Below, piece by piece: positions 13,412 to 25,400 of a stretch of 64,000 bases of DNA. Under the pieces are notes generated by a model, which saw only the letters and a program-made list of their open reading frames with translations, had not been told where the DNA came from and ran no database searches. A program made the translations under genes and the position numbers. Source of the stretch: Maniola hyperantus. Taxonomy: Eukaryota > Arthropoda > Insecta > Lepidoptera > Nymphalidae. The stretch's first letter is position 1. The number at the start of each line of letters is the position of its first letter. The stretch covers positions 16,378,662-16,442,661 of the forward strand of contig NC_048541.1 of assembly GCF_902806685.2 (NCBI RefSeq), given 5' to 3'.

Positions 13412-16400
13412 TTGGCAAATTAATTAATTAGTACTACTTCAACTTCACATTACTTTAAACCTCTTAAAAATTTAAACTAAAACTAAAACCTTAAAAAAAT
13501 ATAATGATGGCATGATTAGTATCTTAAGATCTGTAACCATAAGAATCAGTAACTATCAGTTCAGTAATAGCAACACACGAACCAAAGTAAGACGGCCAAC
13601 AGTAAAGCGTGCGGCAGAAGGACATTAGACCGATTCGCCGCGGACGTCGGTTGCGGCAGAACAGGTCGTCATGGCGGATAAAGCGGACAACCGACGGGGC
13701 AACAGATTATAATTCCATCGATCACCGTTATGGCATCTATATCTGCGCCACTACCTGACAGACAGACTGCCAACAGCTAATACGAACTTGAAGCTCACAG
13801 GATAGGTTAGATACTTTTCGACATAAACGCTTTCGGATATAAACGCCCGTAGGAAGCAAAATTTTCGGACCCTGCAACTGAAATTATTGGTGGCAACTTG
13901 CATAGACCCGGTGATATATTTTTGCTCGAGGATTTGTTCGAACTCCAGGACACAGCCAAAAACATCATTGAAGAACAGACCTTATCGTGAACAGGTGAAC
14001 AGGCCAACCATTCGTTACGCTCAAGGGTGTTAAAATGCTCCCTTTTGTTTCGAGAGGTTTGACCCTCTGAAGTAGAACTACCAATGGAAACTAAAACCCC
14101 TATTTTACACCCTTATTTTCAAAAATTCTTTCTTAGCGGATGTCTACGTCATAATAGCTATCTGCATGCCAAATTTCTGCCCTGTCCGCCCAGTAGTTTG
14201 AGCTGTGTGTTGATAGATCAGTCAGTCAGTCAGTCATCTTTATATATTAATAACTAGCTTATGCTCGCGACTTCGTCCGCGTGGACTACAAAATTTCAAA
14301 ACCCTATTTCACCCCCTTAGGAGTTGAATTTTCAAAAATCCTTTCTTAGCGGATGCCTACGTCATAATAGCTATCTGCATGCCAAATTTCAGCCCGATCC
14401 GTCCAGTAGTTTGAGCTGTGCGTTGATAGATCAGTCAGTCAGTCATTCAGTCAGTCAGTCAGTCAGTCAGTCACCTTTTCCTTTTATATATATAGATAGA
14501 TAAGAAATAAGAATAAGAGATAAGAGATTTTTGTTGTTAATACACGAACATAAATAATTCTTTAATGCATTTCCACTTGAAATCTTCAACATTTTCGAGT
14601 TATGCGTTCAAACAGTTCAACTCGTGCACCGTGCGCGTCACCGCGAGCTAAACTTGTTCACATTAATTGCAAGTATTATTGTGTACTTGAAAGTTGGAAC
14701 AGCAGCTACAATCCACGTCAAACATTAAGATAACCAGCGGGGCGAGTGCATCGTTGGTTCTCGATCGTATGCGATGCTCCTCAAAACCAGACGTTTGACC
14801 TCCATATCGCATTATTGAAATTATATTTGCAAAGGATCAAAATTCAAAACTGTTTCTGTACATTACTTATGTGGGCCATGTGATGTGCCCCATGTGATGT
14901 GCCCCACACATACATGGCTACATCTACTGCATACAGGGTATGTGTGCGTGGAAAACTCGCTATACAGCTTTCTTTGGATGAATGAACTTTATGGTGGGAG
15001 GCTTCGGCCGTGGCTAGTTACAACCCTACCGGCGAAGCTGTGCCGCCAATCGATTTAGCGTTCCTGTACGATTCTGAGCAAACACCAAAGGGGTATGAGT
15101 TTAATCAAAACTGCCATACCATCTTAGACTGCATCATCACATCACTTACCATCAGGTGAGATTGCAATCAAGGGCTAACTTGTATCGAGATAAAATAAGA
15201 ATAGGATGTCTTTTTAGACCTATTTCAATTTTCAGCAATATTTCATTTGTATTTGAAAAAGATTTATTATGTTACCCATACTTAGTTTAAAATAAACCTA
15301 CCTACTATTTTGCAAAATTTATCTGTTAAAAACTTCGATCTTTTATATACAATTCATGCGTCCTTTTCGGGTACCTAAAGGAAAACATCCTGAGGTCAGG
15401 CGATAGTTCTCCATATCTAATGTTCTCAAAGGTGTATGAAGTTTGCCAGTTGTTTGGTCTACGAGGTGGACTATTTAGCAACTTTATTTCCTAAAATATG
15501 GCTACATAAACCAACGAAGACTGACTGATCTGTCAACGTACAGCTCAAACTACTGGACGGATCGGGCATGCAGATAGTTATTATGACGTAGACATCCGCT
15601 AAGAAAGGATTTTTGAAAATTCAAACCCTAGCGGGTAAAATAGGGCATAAGCTAAAAGTTTTTTAAATTTTGCTAAGCTTTGTATTTTGTCCCGCAGGCC
15701 ATCCAGCGGCTGTCGTCCGTCGGAGGAGGCGGTGTGGTGCGGAGCGGGCGCGGGCGTGGCGGGCGCGCGTGCGTTGCGCGTGCGCGTGGCGGGCGCGGCG
15801 GCCGCGCACGCGCGCCGTCTGTCGCCGCCGCCGCACGCGCACCGCGCCACCACGCCGCCGCCGCCGCCGCCCACCGAACCGCCTAATAAACGTACGTTAA
15901 ACAAACTCAAATAATGAAATGAACTGTTGCACTGTGCGTTTAGCTCAATTAAGAAAAGACTATAATCACAAAAAAAGCGGTGATAGCGACGCGACGTCTT
16001 AACCAGGAGGTTAAGACGTCGACCTCCTAATCAGGGGGGCCTGGATTTGATCCCGGGCCTCTAACTTTTTAGAGTTATGCGCGTTGTAAGCAATTAAATC
16101 GCTGTGATAGCCTAGTGGTTACGACGATCGCCACCTAATTATTAGAAGTTGGAGGTTCGATCCCGGGCACGCACCTCTAACTTTTCAGAGTTATGTGCGT
16201 TTAAAAAAAGTTTTAAGTACCTACTTAAGTAATTACAATGTCACTTACTTTAACGGTGAAGGCAAACATCGTGAGGTCGATCCATAGTACTCTCAAAGGT
16301 TTGTGAAGTCTGTCAATCAGCACAGCCAGCATGGCGGACTTTTTTATTTTTGAAAGAAATTAAATTTGGCAGGGCAGTCGTGTTCAATTCTTTTAAATAA

Positions 16401-19400
16401 TATAGAGTTTGCTTTAATTAAATGCTTTTCTATTCAATGTCTAGAAAACTGATCTTTTCAAGTGAAAATACGTAAATAAGCTGACTTATGAAATGTGGCA
16501 TAAGTACCTATTATATTATTATACAGACGGACAGCCGGACACATTAATTATTGTAATTAATTATGTGAATTGTGAAAGCATAATTATTATTATTTTTATA
16601 GTTACCATCAGTGTGAGTTGGCTATCAGCTAACTGGCACAGTCAGTCTGTGTATTTTTCGCCAGCCAATATCTTTGCTTATTTTATGCAGTCTAATAAAC
16701 TAAATACCTATTATATTTATGTCGTACTAGCTTCTGCCGGCGACTTCGCCCGCGTGGCCTACAGGAAACAAATGGCATTTTTTTCTTCAGAAACAAACAT
16801 TATAACATCAGGACGCACACCCTGAAAAGCACCGAATAACACATATAACCTTCCAACCCCCATTTCATCCCTTTAGGGGGGGATTTTCTCATAGTCGTTT
16901 CTTAGCTGAAACGGTACCATACAAACTTTCATCCCCTATTTTACCACCCTTATGGGCGAATTTTCCAAAAATCCTGAAACACGTATTTCTTCATTTGTGA
17001 CCGAAAACCCAAATACCAATTTTCATGCAAATAACTTGAAAAATGACGGACTTTCATACAAACTTCCATCCCCTATTAAACCCACTTAGGGGTGGAATTT
17101 CGAAAAATCCTTTCTTAGTGGATACCTACTCTTTAAAAAGAATAAACCCTCCAAATTTCATGTCTTTAGGACCAGCGGTTTAGGCTGTGCGTTGATATAT
17201 ATGTCAGTCAGTCAGGACTTTGAATTTTATATAATATATAGATTTAAAAAAAAGTAAAAAAAAAAAGTAACATTTTTCACATTTGAAAATAGAATGGTAC
17301 GGAATCCTTCGTGTGAGAGAGCGACTCGCACTTGACCGGGTTTTTTTGGGTAGACGTGTAGTAAGGTCACAAAGTAAGGTCGATCCAAAGCCTGCAGTTT
17401 GCGAGGGCCCTTAGGTTCTGTCGATTACAGTTTTACGACTGCTGTATTATACGCGTCATGCTACGCATACGGAACGGCTGTACGACCTAGGACTACTTAG
17501 TATGTGAACACTAAATAGTACTACCCTGCCAGCTTGATAGAAACACTTAGGTCTCCCGCAGGTAACTAAGCAATTTAGTATCAAAGTACCTATGCCTTAT
17601 TTATTTGATTATAAAATCGCTTAGTATTAATTAACGTGTCTACAGTTTATAGTCTCATAAAATTTAACTTAATTATGTCTAGGTTTAGAATTAAGTGCTT
17701 ATTTTCCTACGCATAACAAAGTTGAAAACCAGAAATAAATTGGTATTATAAAGTTATACATTTAACACGAAGGAAGAACGTAATGACCAAGAATTAAGTA
17801 CCTACTACACGTTTATCTTAGTCCATTCTTATCCATATCTACAATAGACTGTAGTAATAAAATGACGTGATTTTTTGAGTGGTAGTTTATGTTTAATCAC
17901 TGTGTAAACTTCTTTTTAAATTGAAAATGTTAGATACAATAGAACTGAAAGCTAATCATCTAATTACCTACTGAACAAATCATGCCCACGTGGAGTACTT
18001 AGTGCCAAGAATACCTACTGGTTGCATTTTTGCATTGGATATCCAGGCTGATCCTTTGTGCAAAAAATTACCCAGTCCTTCTATCACCAGATGAAACAAT
18101 TAACCTCGGTAAAATGTCTTTTTTTCGTACTAAAACTCCATAGCCTCAGGGTCACGTCAAATGGAACAAAAACGTAACTCTTGGAGATGCATACTTAAGC
18201 CGCTTACTAGTTTCAGCCATTTGACCCCCGGCCTTGACGTTGTCCCCTTTGAGATTGCACGGGGCCAATTAAAAAAAAAAAAAAAAAAAATCTTTATTTA
18301 ACAAAAACACGTTATTTTGGCGTCGGTTACTAGTGGTCTCCACACTAGGTTAAACCTGTGACGTGGAGACCATATATGATTTCCTAGTGGGTTTTACTGA
18401 GGACTAGGAAAGTTTAGCGGTTAGAATATTTTATATAATATTACTAATTACAGTTACATTTTGTTAACGCATGTTGCGTACCCGATCCCATCCTATTCCG
18501 ATTCCCAGGAAACTAGCTTCAATCCATCGGGTCTCTTGTCAACATCTCGACTAATTCCTGCCGGCTCAATGAACGCAGGAACACCTATGGTGACAAGAGC
18601 CCTTTCGATCGTATCATTAAGAGAGGTAACAAAACTCACGAAGCTCATTTTCCTTGCAGCAAATATCGAAGAGCAACCGCCCACGTCCCCCGACACCCCC
18701 AGCGCTGCACAGCTGAAGCCAGTCAGTGCGGTGTCGCAGATCACCGTAGCGAGCGCACCCGTGCGAAGCGCTCCCGTACAGAGCAGCTATGCGCTGGAGA
18801 GACGAGTGAAGCATGAGCATCGACCTGTTGAAACTGCGCCTGCGCAGGTATGCGACAGCAAATATCGAAGAGCAACCGCCCACGTCCCCCGTTAACCCAA
18901 ACACTGCGCAGCTGAAACCAGCCTGCGATGGATTAATCATGATGTTGATGCTTATTAAAAATGGGTATACTTAATGACTTCTTCTTGGCATCATAAAAAA
19001 TACAGTAGGTAATAATTTTATTCAAAGTTAGGATACGTTCACTATTTCTAGCGTGTTAACAAAAAGATTCAAAAAACCTTGGGATACAGTTACGGCAACT
19101 CAAATTTTATTTAAACGAATGGTGAATTTACAACAATTGGCTAGCGGTCTAAATACGCCCGCGCACGCTACCCTGGTATTAATGTTACGGGATTTCGGAC
19201 AGCGGTCTCGCAATCATGGCTATGAGCTGCTTTACATGCTATTTGATACGGTACAAGGCACTCACCGGTTTTGATTACTTTTTCAAGGTCATTCCACTTA
19301 TGGAAGAAAGAAACTTCAATGATGCAATCGATCTGCTCCTTATATTATTATGACATTATCATAGAGTTCTAAGTTTTGTTTATCTAACACAATATCATCT

Positions 19401-22400
19401 TTTTCTTTAACTGAGCTTTTGCTATGATTAACTAAAATAGTTTTGTGTCCTGTGCAACACAAATCCTGGCAGTAAAGGCTATTTTATAATCAGACTTAAA
19501 GTTTTCATTTATTTATTTTTAGAGCCTAAGTATATTATGTTTCTATTTTACACGTTTGAGGATCACATTCTAGACAATTTTTATAGAATACCACTTGAGA
19601 GAAATTTGAATTGAAGGGTTTGTTAACCCGCCTCTCATCTCCTCTTTCGTGCGATCGCCTTTTTTAGCAACTGTAGATAAAGTGACAATCACTTGCAATT
19701 TGTCGGTTGCCTTCTCAACCACAATTTCATCGTCTACCTATAATTAGGTGCCTCCTTTAGTCAGAGATATCATGCGAATATCATCATTTACAATCTGATA
19801 AAAAAGACAAAATGTTTTGTTCCTCAACAAAAAAGAGACATCGAAGACTCCACAATGACAGCGTCTTTTTAGTCCGTCAGTCATCATCCTTTGTTCAACT
19901 CATTAATTACCGTAGAATGGAGAACGAACGCATCGCAACTTATTACAAAAATTACACGAGCACGTTATGCAGCGAAAGTGTTATCTAAAAAAAATAAGCA
20001 TTGTCTTTGACGGGATCCCACGATCTCTTGATAGGGAAAAGCGTAATGGGTGGGAAGTTACGAGTTTGAAAGCGAAAGCCTTTGACAATGGCCACTTGTG
20101 AGCGCATCTGCTGATTCGATGTCACGGAGACGCATTTCGTAAGGCTCTTTTTAGTTTTTTAGCTCAAATCAGTTTGATGACTCAATTCGTCCCGGTTTGA
20201 AAAAGGCAGGTTGAATGCTCCACGTGGTTGATTCAAATGAGATAGACATCTGCACAAAAAACCGTAACAACACCACTTTTAAACATGTTTAATCGGATGC
20301 AGCTATTTTTTATGCTTTGATTAAAAAAAAACAAAGATGGATAATTTGTGAACTGGAAGTCTGGAACCTTAGCAAGAAATAAGTCTCGATACAGAGTAGA
20401 TAGCAAAATGTCTTGGTGGGGTTACCAATTTTAGTAAGAAAAGGCTCACTTACACAAAATCATCTAAGTAATCAGGTTTCGTTAAATGTAATCTGTTACA
20501 TTTACCGAGATTATTTTGGGGATGGCGTGAAAAGTTCAAGTACTTAATTATATTTAGCGGGTTGTTGTAGACTTTAAGTGAGCCTAAAATAAATAACATA
20601 AATTATAAATAGTAAAGTGAATGCTCAGTTACGGTATAATCAAAACAAGCATGAGATTTGTGGCTTGCAAAATAAACGTTTTTTCTTTATTTCTAAATGA
20701 ATTGTAAAAGCCATTCATAATATCTTTGATCTAATTCATAAACTCCACAGAATGGTGTACGAGAATGCAACAGCAGTTCCGACGAGAACCGCTCGTCGGG
20801 CCACGCGTCGATGTCGGACAGCGGTGGTGGCGAGGCAGGCCGCGATGAACCACGACGAAACCGGCAACCACCGCATGCCAGGACCAAACATCGACCACAT
20901 AATAAGGTACAACTAATTACAAGAAATGAGGAGATTCGTAGGGAAAATATTTTGGCTAATAATGCTCAAGTGGTGGAATAACCAACCCATGTGATGTGTG
21001 GCACAACTTACAAAACAAACGGTTTGCTTTCTTTAATATACTAATTAAAGAAAATGCTACTCCTTGCATGATTCCTACATCCCAGTTTGTGAACTAGACT
21101 AGAGTCACCCAAGGCAGCCTCAAGTAACCGAATTTGTTTCTCAGTTACAGTCCCCCTGGCCAGGCGGAGGTGGTCTGGAAGACATCAGGTCAGCCATCAA
21201 GCAGTTGACTCTTCGCTCCAGAGACAGCAGCAGCACGGCTACCAGTGGCGCCTCCAGTGCTGGTGGCGGTAGTAATAATGGAGCACCAGGTTTGTGACAT
21301 ATACACCTTATGAGTGTGTCTTACAATTACTTGTGGTGACGTATGGAGCTGAAACATTCGCACTGACAGCTAACCTCGTCCACAAGTTCAAAGGCGCTCT
21401 GGAGTAAGCTGTGTTGGGTGTCGCTATGGGAACGAAGAAATGCGTAGCCCAACGGATTAGCATGCTAAAGCGGGCAGGTCTGTCGCAAATTCGATGCCTG
21501 TTGACTCCGGAGTGGAGACTGCGTACCGCTAGACTGATGGTGGATGTAAGGAGACGGCGAGAAGTGGGTGGATGAGTAAGGTGGATTGTGTGTGGTGGCG
21601 CGTTTTCGAGAAGGTCTTCACCACAGCCGCCGACTTCTCTGCGCCGTCCCATCCTCTCTTGCCGAGACACGATGAAATCAAGAGTGTTCCCAATTTCCCA
21701 TTTTGCAAAAAAAAAACATGGCTGACCGCTGTCATATACTCTGAAAAATACCAGTGGCTGTGACTAGTGGTTTAACTTAAAGTCACTAGTAGGCGCGTTT
21801 AGTGGCCACCCCCAGTAGCCCAGTGGGCGGCAGCAGTATGTCTTGCAGTGCAGTGGATGCAAACTGGCTTATGAGTTAATTGATTGTTAATATTATCGTT
21901 TAACCTATCGTAAGTGATTTCCATTATAATATATAATATCGCTCAACGGCTATACTCACGTATTTAGTCGACGTTAGCCCCACTAGTTTCAAACCCATCC
22001 GGGGTCCTTTGTCAAGGGAGTCAGTTCGCGGACGCGTCGTGGTTAAGACTGCCGCTGCCCGCAGAGCCCGTTGTGAGGGTGGCTGGCGTCTCCCGACAGT
22101 TCTTGCTGATCTTCATCGCTGGAGCCGTCACTGTAATCCAGGCAAGCGGAGCTAATAGTGTCCTGTCCCACGACTGATGCCCTTGTCTTAGCGTCAAAAA
22201 GCGGTTTCCACGCTGAGGATAGCATCCATCCGTTGTCACGATTGATTGTTAACTATTTATATTTGATGTTACAGAGAGTGGCAGCACAGCGGAGGCGCGG
22301 CGACGGCGGGCGCCGCTGGTGCGGCAGCCGTCGCTCGACACGGTGTGCACGAACGTGACGAGTGCGGACGAATTCGTGTGGGTTGATTCACATAATAGGT

Positions 22401-25400
22401 ACATCGCTTATTATCATTGCAATCATCGTGGTTTTGATTCCCAGAAATGTAGACCGAGATTGTTTGAAGAACTGTTGTCGTAATTATGGAAATGAGGTTC
22501 CGAAAAACTGTTAGATGGATTAAACCAGTGTGGCATTGAGGTTTCTACACAAAAATACATTTTTGTACTTAAGTAGTTCAAAAGGATTTTTCGCCGTCGT
22601 TCTTGATTCACTTTAATCATTATCATCATGATCGACCTATCACCGGCTCACTACAGAGCATGGGTCTCCTCTCAGAGTGAGAAGGGTTTCGGCCATAGTC
22701 TACCATGCTGGCCATGTGCGGATTGGTAGAATTCACACACTTTTGAGAACATTATGGAGAACTCTCAGGCATGCAGGTTTCCTCACGATGTTTTCCTTCA
22801 CCGTCAAAGTAAGTGATATTTAATTAATTAAAACGCACGTAACTCCGAAAAGTAAGAGGTGCGTGCCCGGGATCGAACCCCCGACCTCCGATTAGCAGGC
22901 GGATGTCCTAACCACTAGGCTATCACAGACTTGACTTCACTAATACATGCACGGAAACTTCACCAGGCTTTGCATTATCTATTGCACTTTGACCACCAAT
23001 AAAAAGCAGTGTGTTGTGCGAACAGCGCGAGTCATATGTGAATACCTTCGCGATTGAGGAATGTCGTGATTTGATTAAATCACTGTTTAATAATAATTCC
23101 ATCAGGATTCTAAGAATTCGTAACAGGTTAAAGGTAAAATTTTGGTCCAAAGTTAACAAATCCTGACTTAGTAGTACAACCCAGTTCGCTTTTATTGACG
23201 GTGTTATGTTTAGTCCCAGCTAATTGACTAGACTATGATTTAAGTAGGTGCAGCATAGTTTGCTACAAGGAGTTTTATAGATCTGATCTAAAAACATTCG
23301 CTTTTGGACAAGAACTGATATTTTTAGGCTCACTTGTTCAGTTTATTTTTTTAATGCTGTCACTTTTTGGCAACCGCGTTATGTTCTTGCCAAAAAGTGA
23401 TAAGGCCTGCATAGATGGGGGATAGTCCTCGGGATACTTTGCTATTCGTCAAAATAGATTGCTTACAGCTGCTTCGAATAACGCACATACGAAGGACTAA
23501 AAGTACGCTACAAAACGTCCTCTGAATAGACATCGACAGACCAGACAGCGCAAAAGTATGACGGACTTGTCGAAAAAAATAGAACTAACGTTCCAATTCC
23601 CCTCAACTTAAAATAGCTTGGAGACACATTTTCTTTCCTACAATGCCATATTAAAGCATCGTACCAATTTAGTTTTGTTCTGTTCTGCACTATCCAGGCT
23701 AGTGGAGCTCCGCTACGTGCCGTGGACGGCTGGTGAAGTGACCCGCGCATTGCAGAGCGGCCGCTGCCGGGAGCTGGCCGCCAGGATGGCGCCTGATGCC
23801 CCACCCAGACTCGCCTATTTACTGCAACGGTATGTTAGGGTTTTTATTAGTATAAATGTATGAGGGCTGAACTCACGTATTCCAGGGTCCTTTTCAATAG
23901 CCTCTGCTCGTCTCCTTAGCGCCGCGTCTCTAGTGGAGGTTAATTGAAAAAAGTCCCCGGATGCGTGTCTATCCGAAAACCTGTAGAACACTGACATGCA
24001 AGCAATCTTGTACCGATCCTCTAAGCTTTAGAGCTTAGAATTGACTAGCGCTTGGTCGCCAACTAGTTTTTTGGTGCAATGATCCACCGAATCTGGTACT
24101 CAATACCAGGAGATTCCACTCATGTCTGTCTCGTGTATTAGGTACATGCCAATCGGATCATTCGACGATTTCAGATATTATACAATCCTGTGCCAAATGA
24201 TTGGATCAAAAACCTAAATCAGACGGCAATAAAAATGTTCTTTTACAACTGCTCTTATATCATTTTTTTATGTTTTCAGTGCGTTGGTCCGGATAGCGCG
24301 CGAAGCTCAGCGGCTGTCGCAGAACTTTGGCTTCTGCTCCAAGCATGAGGTGGCCGGCGCGCTCCGCATCGTGCTCAGCACGCCATTGGCCGACTCCTGC
24401 ATCAAGGTCACTCTCTTCTCCTTCCTTTTCTTTAACTCTGTATTCCTAAACACAGAGTCGAACATAAAGCTCCACACATCTATGGCATTCTATAAGGTCT
24501 TTTTGAGCTAGAAAGTCAGATCTTATAAGGTACTTTAGGCCTGATACGTATAGAGGGTCGTAGACATGCAGGCAAAGCAAGTCACCAAGCAAGCAATACG
24601 CGCCACCACCATACAGTACCATACAGATCTTGCAAAACACCGAAATTCACAAATTGCAATATTTTCAACTATAAAGATTTAGCGTTTAAACTATCGTGAG
24701 TGATTTCCACTATACATATCGTACACCCGACTATACTCACGTGTTTAGTCGACGTTAGCTCGAATAGTTTCGAACCCATCCGGGGTCCTTTTTCAAGGAG
24801 CCAGTTCGCGCACGCGCCGCGGTTGAGACTGCGCCCGTTGTGAGGGTGGTCTATATTTGTATAAGATATGTTTAATATAAAAATTTATCCGTATCAGTGG
24901 ATTGTAGCTTGTGGTTCCTTGAACCTGGTTTTGCAGGGTTGTCAAAGAGCAGCCACGATGTACGCGACGTCGGGCAGCGCAGCCCGGCGGCTGGGCTCGG
25001 CAGCGCGCGCTCGCACCAGCCTGGCGCCCGGCAGGTTCCAGAGGTGGATGCTCGATGTTCGCGTAGCTTCCTTTGTTCACGAGTAAGTCAAAAGTTTCCT
25101 GATTTTTAAGGTTCCGTACCTCAAAAGGAAAAACGGAACCCTTATATGATCACTTTGTTGTCTGTCGGTCTGTCGGTCTGTCAAGAAACCTACAGGGTAC
25201 TTCCCGTTGACCGAGAATCATGAAATTTGGCAGTTAGGTAGGTCTTATAGCTGACATTCGAGAAAAAATCTGAAAACCGTGAATATGTGGTTACATCATA
25301 CAAAAAAAATTGTAGTCATGAACTAATAATTAGCATTTTCAATTTTCTAAGTAAGATAACTATATCAAGGCAATGCACAGGTGAAGACCTTTCATATGTT

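Larger units (their letters stand above)
6168..15697. other. BTBD11 intron 1
   Basis: This 9.5-kb intron holds Rep-E (6926), Rep-G (7334), Rep-F (8052), SINE-C (8752 and 13213), SINE-A (10413), the 473-base array (11592-12965), Rep-H (12979), Rep-D (14083-14503 and 15521), SINE-B (14993) and a SINE-A piece (15381-15476). The stretches 8930-10410 and 10620-11590 and most of 13413-14080 hold nothing I recognise. Confidence 0.6.

Noticed and set aside
14200..14475. (gtca)n direct repeats considered as a CRISPR-like or satellite array
   Set aside because: These are the simple-repeat tails of Rep-D retroposons. There are no spacers, and the host is a eukaryote.
15599..15910. Antisense and alternate-frame open reading frames over exon 2
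   Set aside because: Ala/Arg/Gly composition artefacts of GC-rich sequence. Only the sense frame joins exons 1 and 3 in phase.
18507..18624. Extra BTBD11 exon (tcccag|GAAACTAGC to AAGAG|gtaaca)
   Set aside because: It has plausible splice dinucleotides, but the antisense translation is a retroelement segment and adding it is not needed for phase.
19053..19274. 73-codon open frame in BTBD11 intron 3 (MLTKRFKKPWDTVTATQILF)
   Set aside because: Looks somewhat protein-like, but it has no recognisable domain and no flanking splice sites in phase with exons 3 and 4. It may be an old mobile-element piece.
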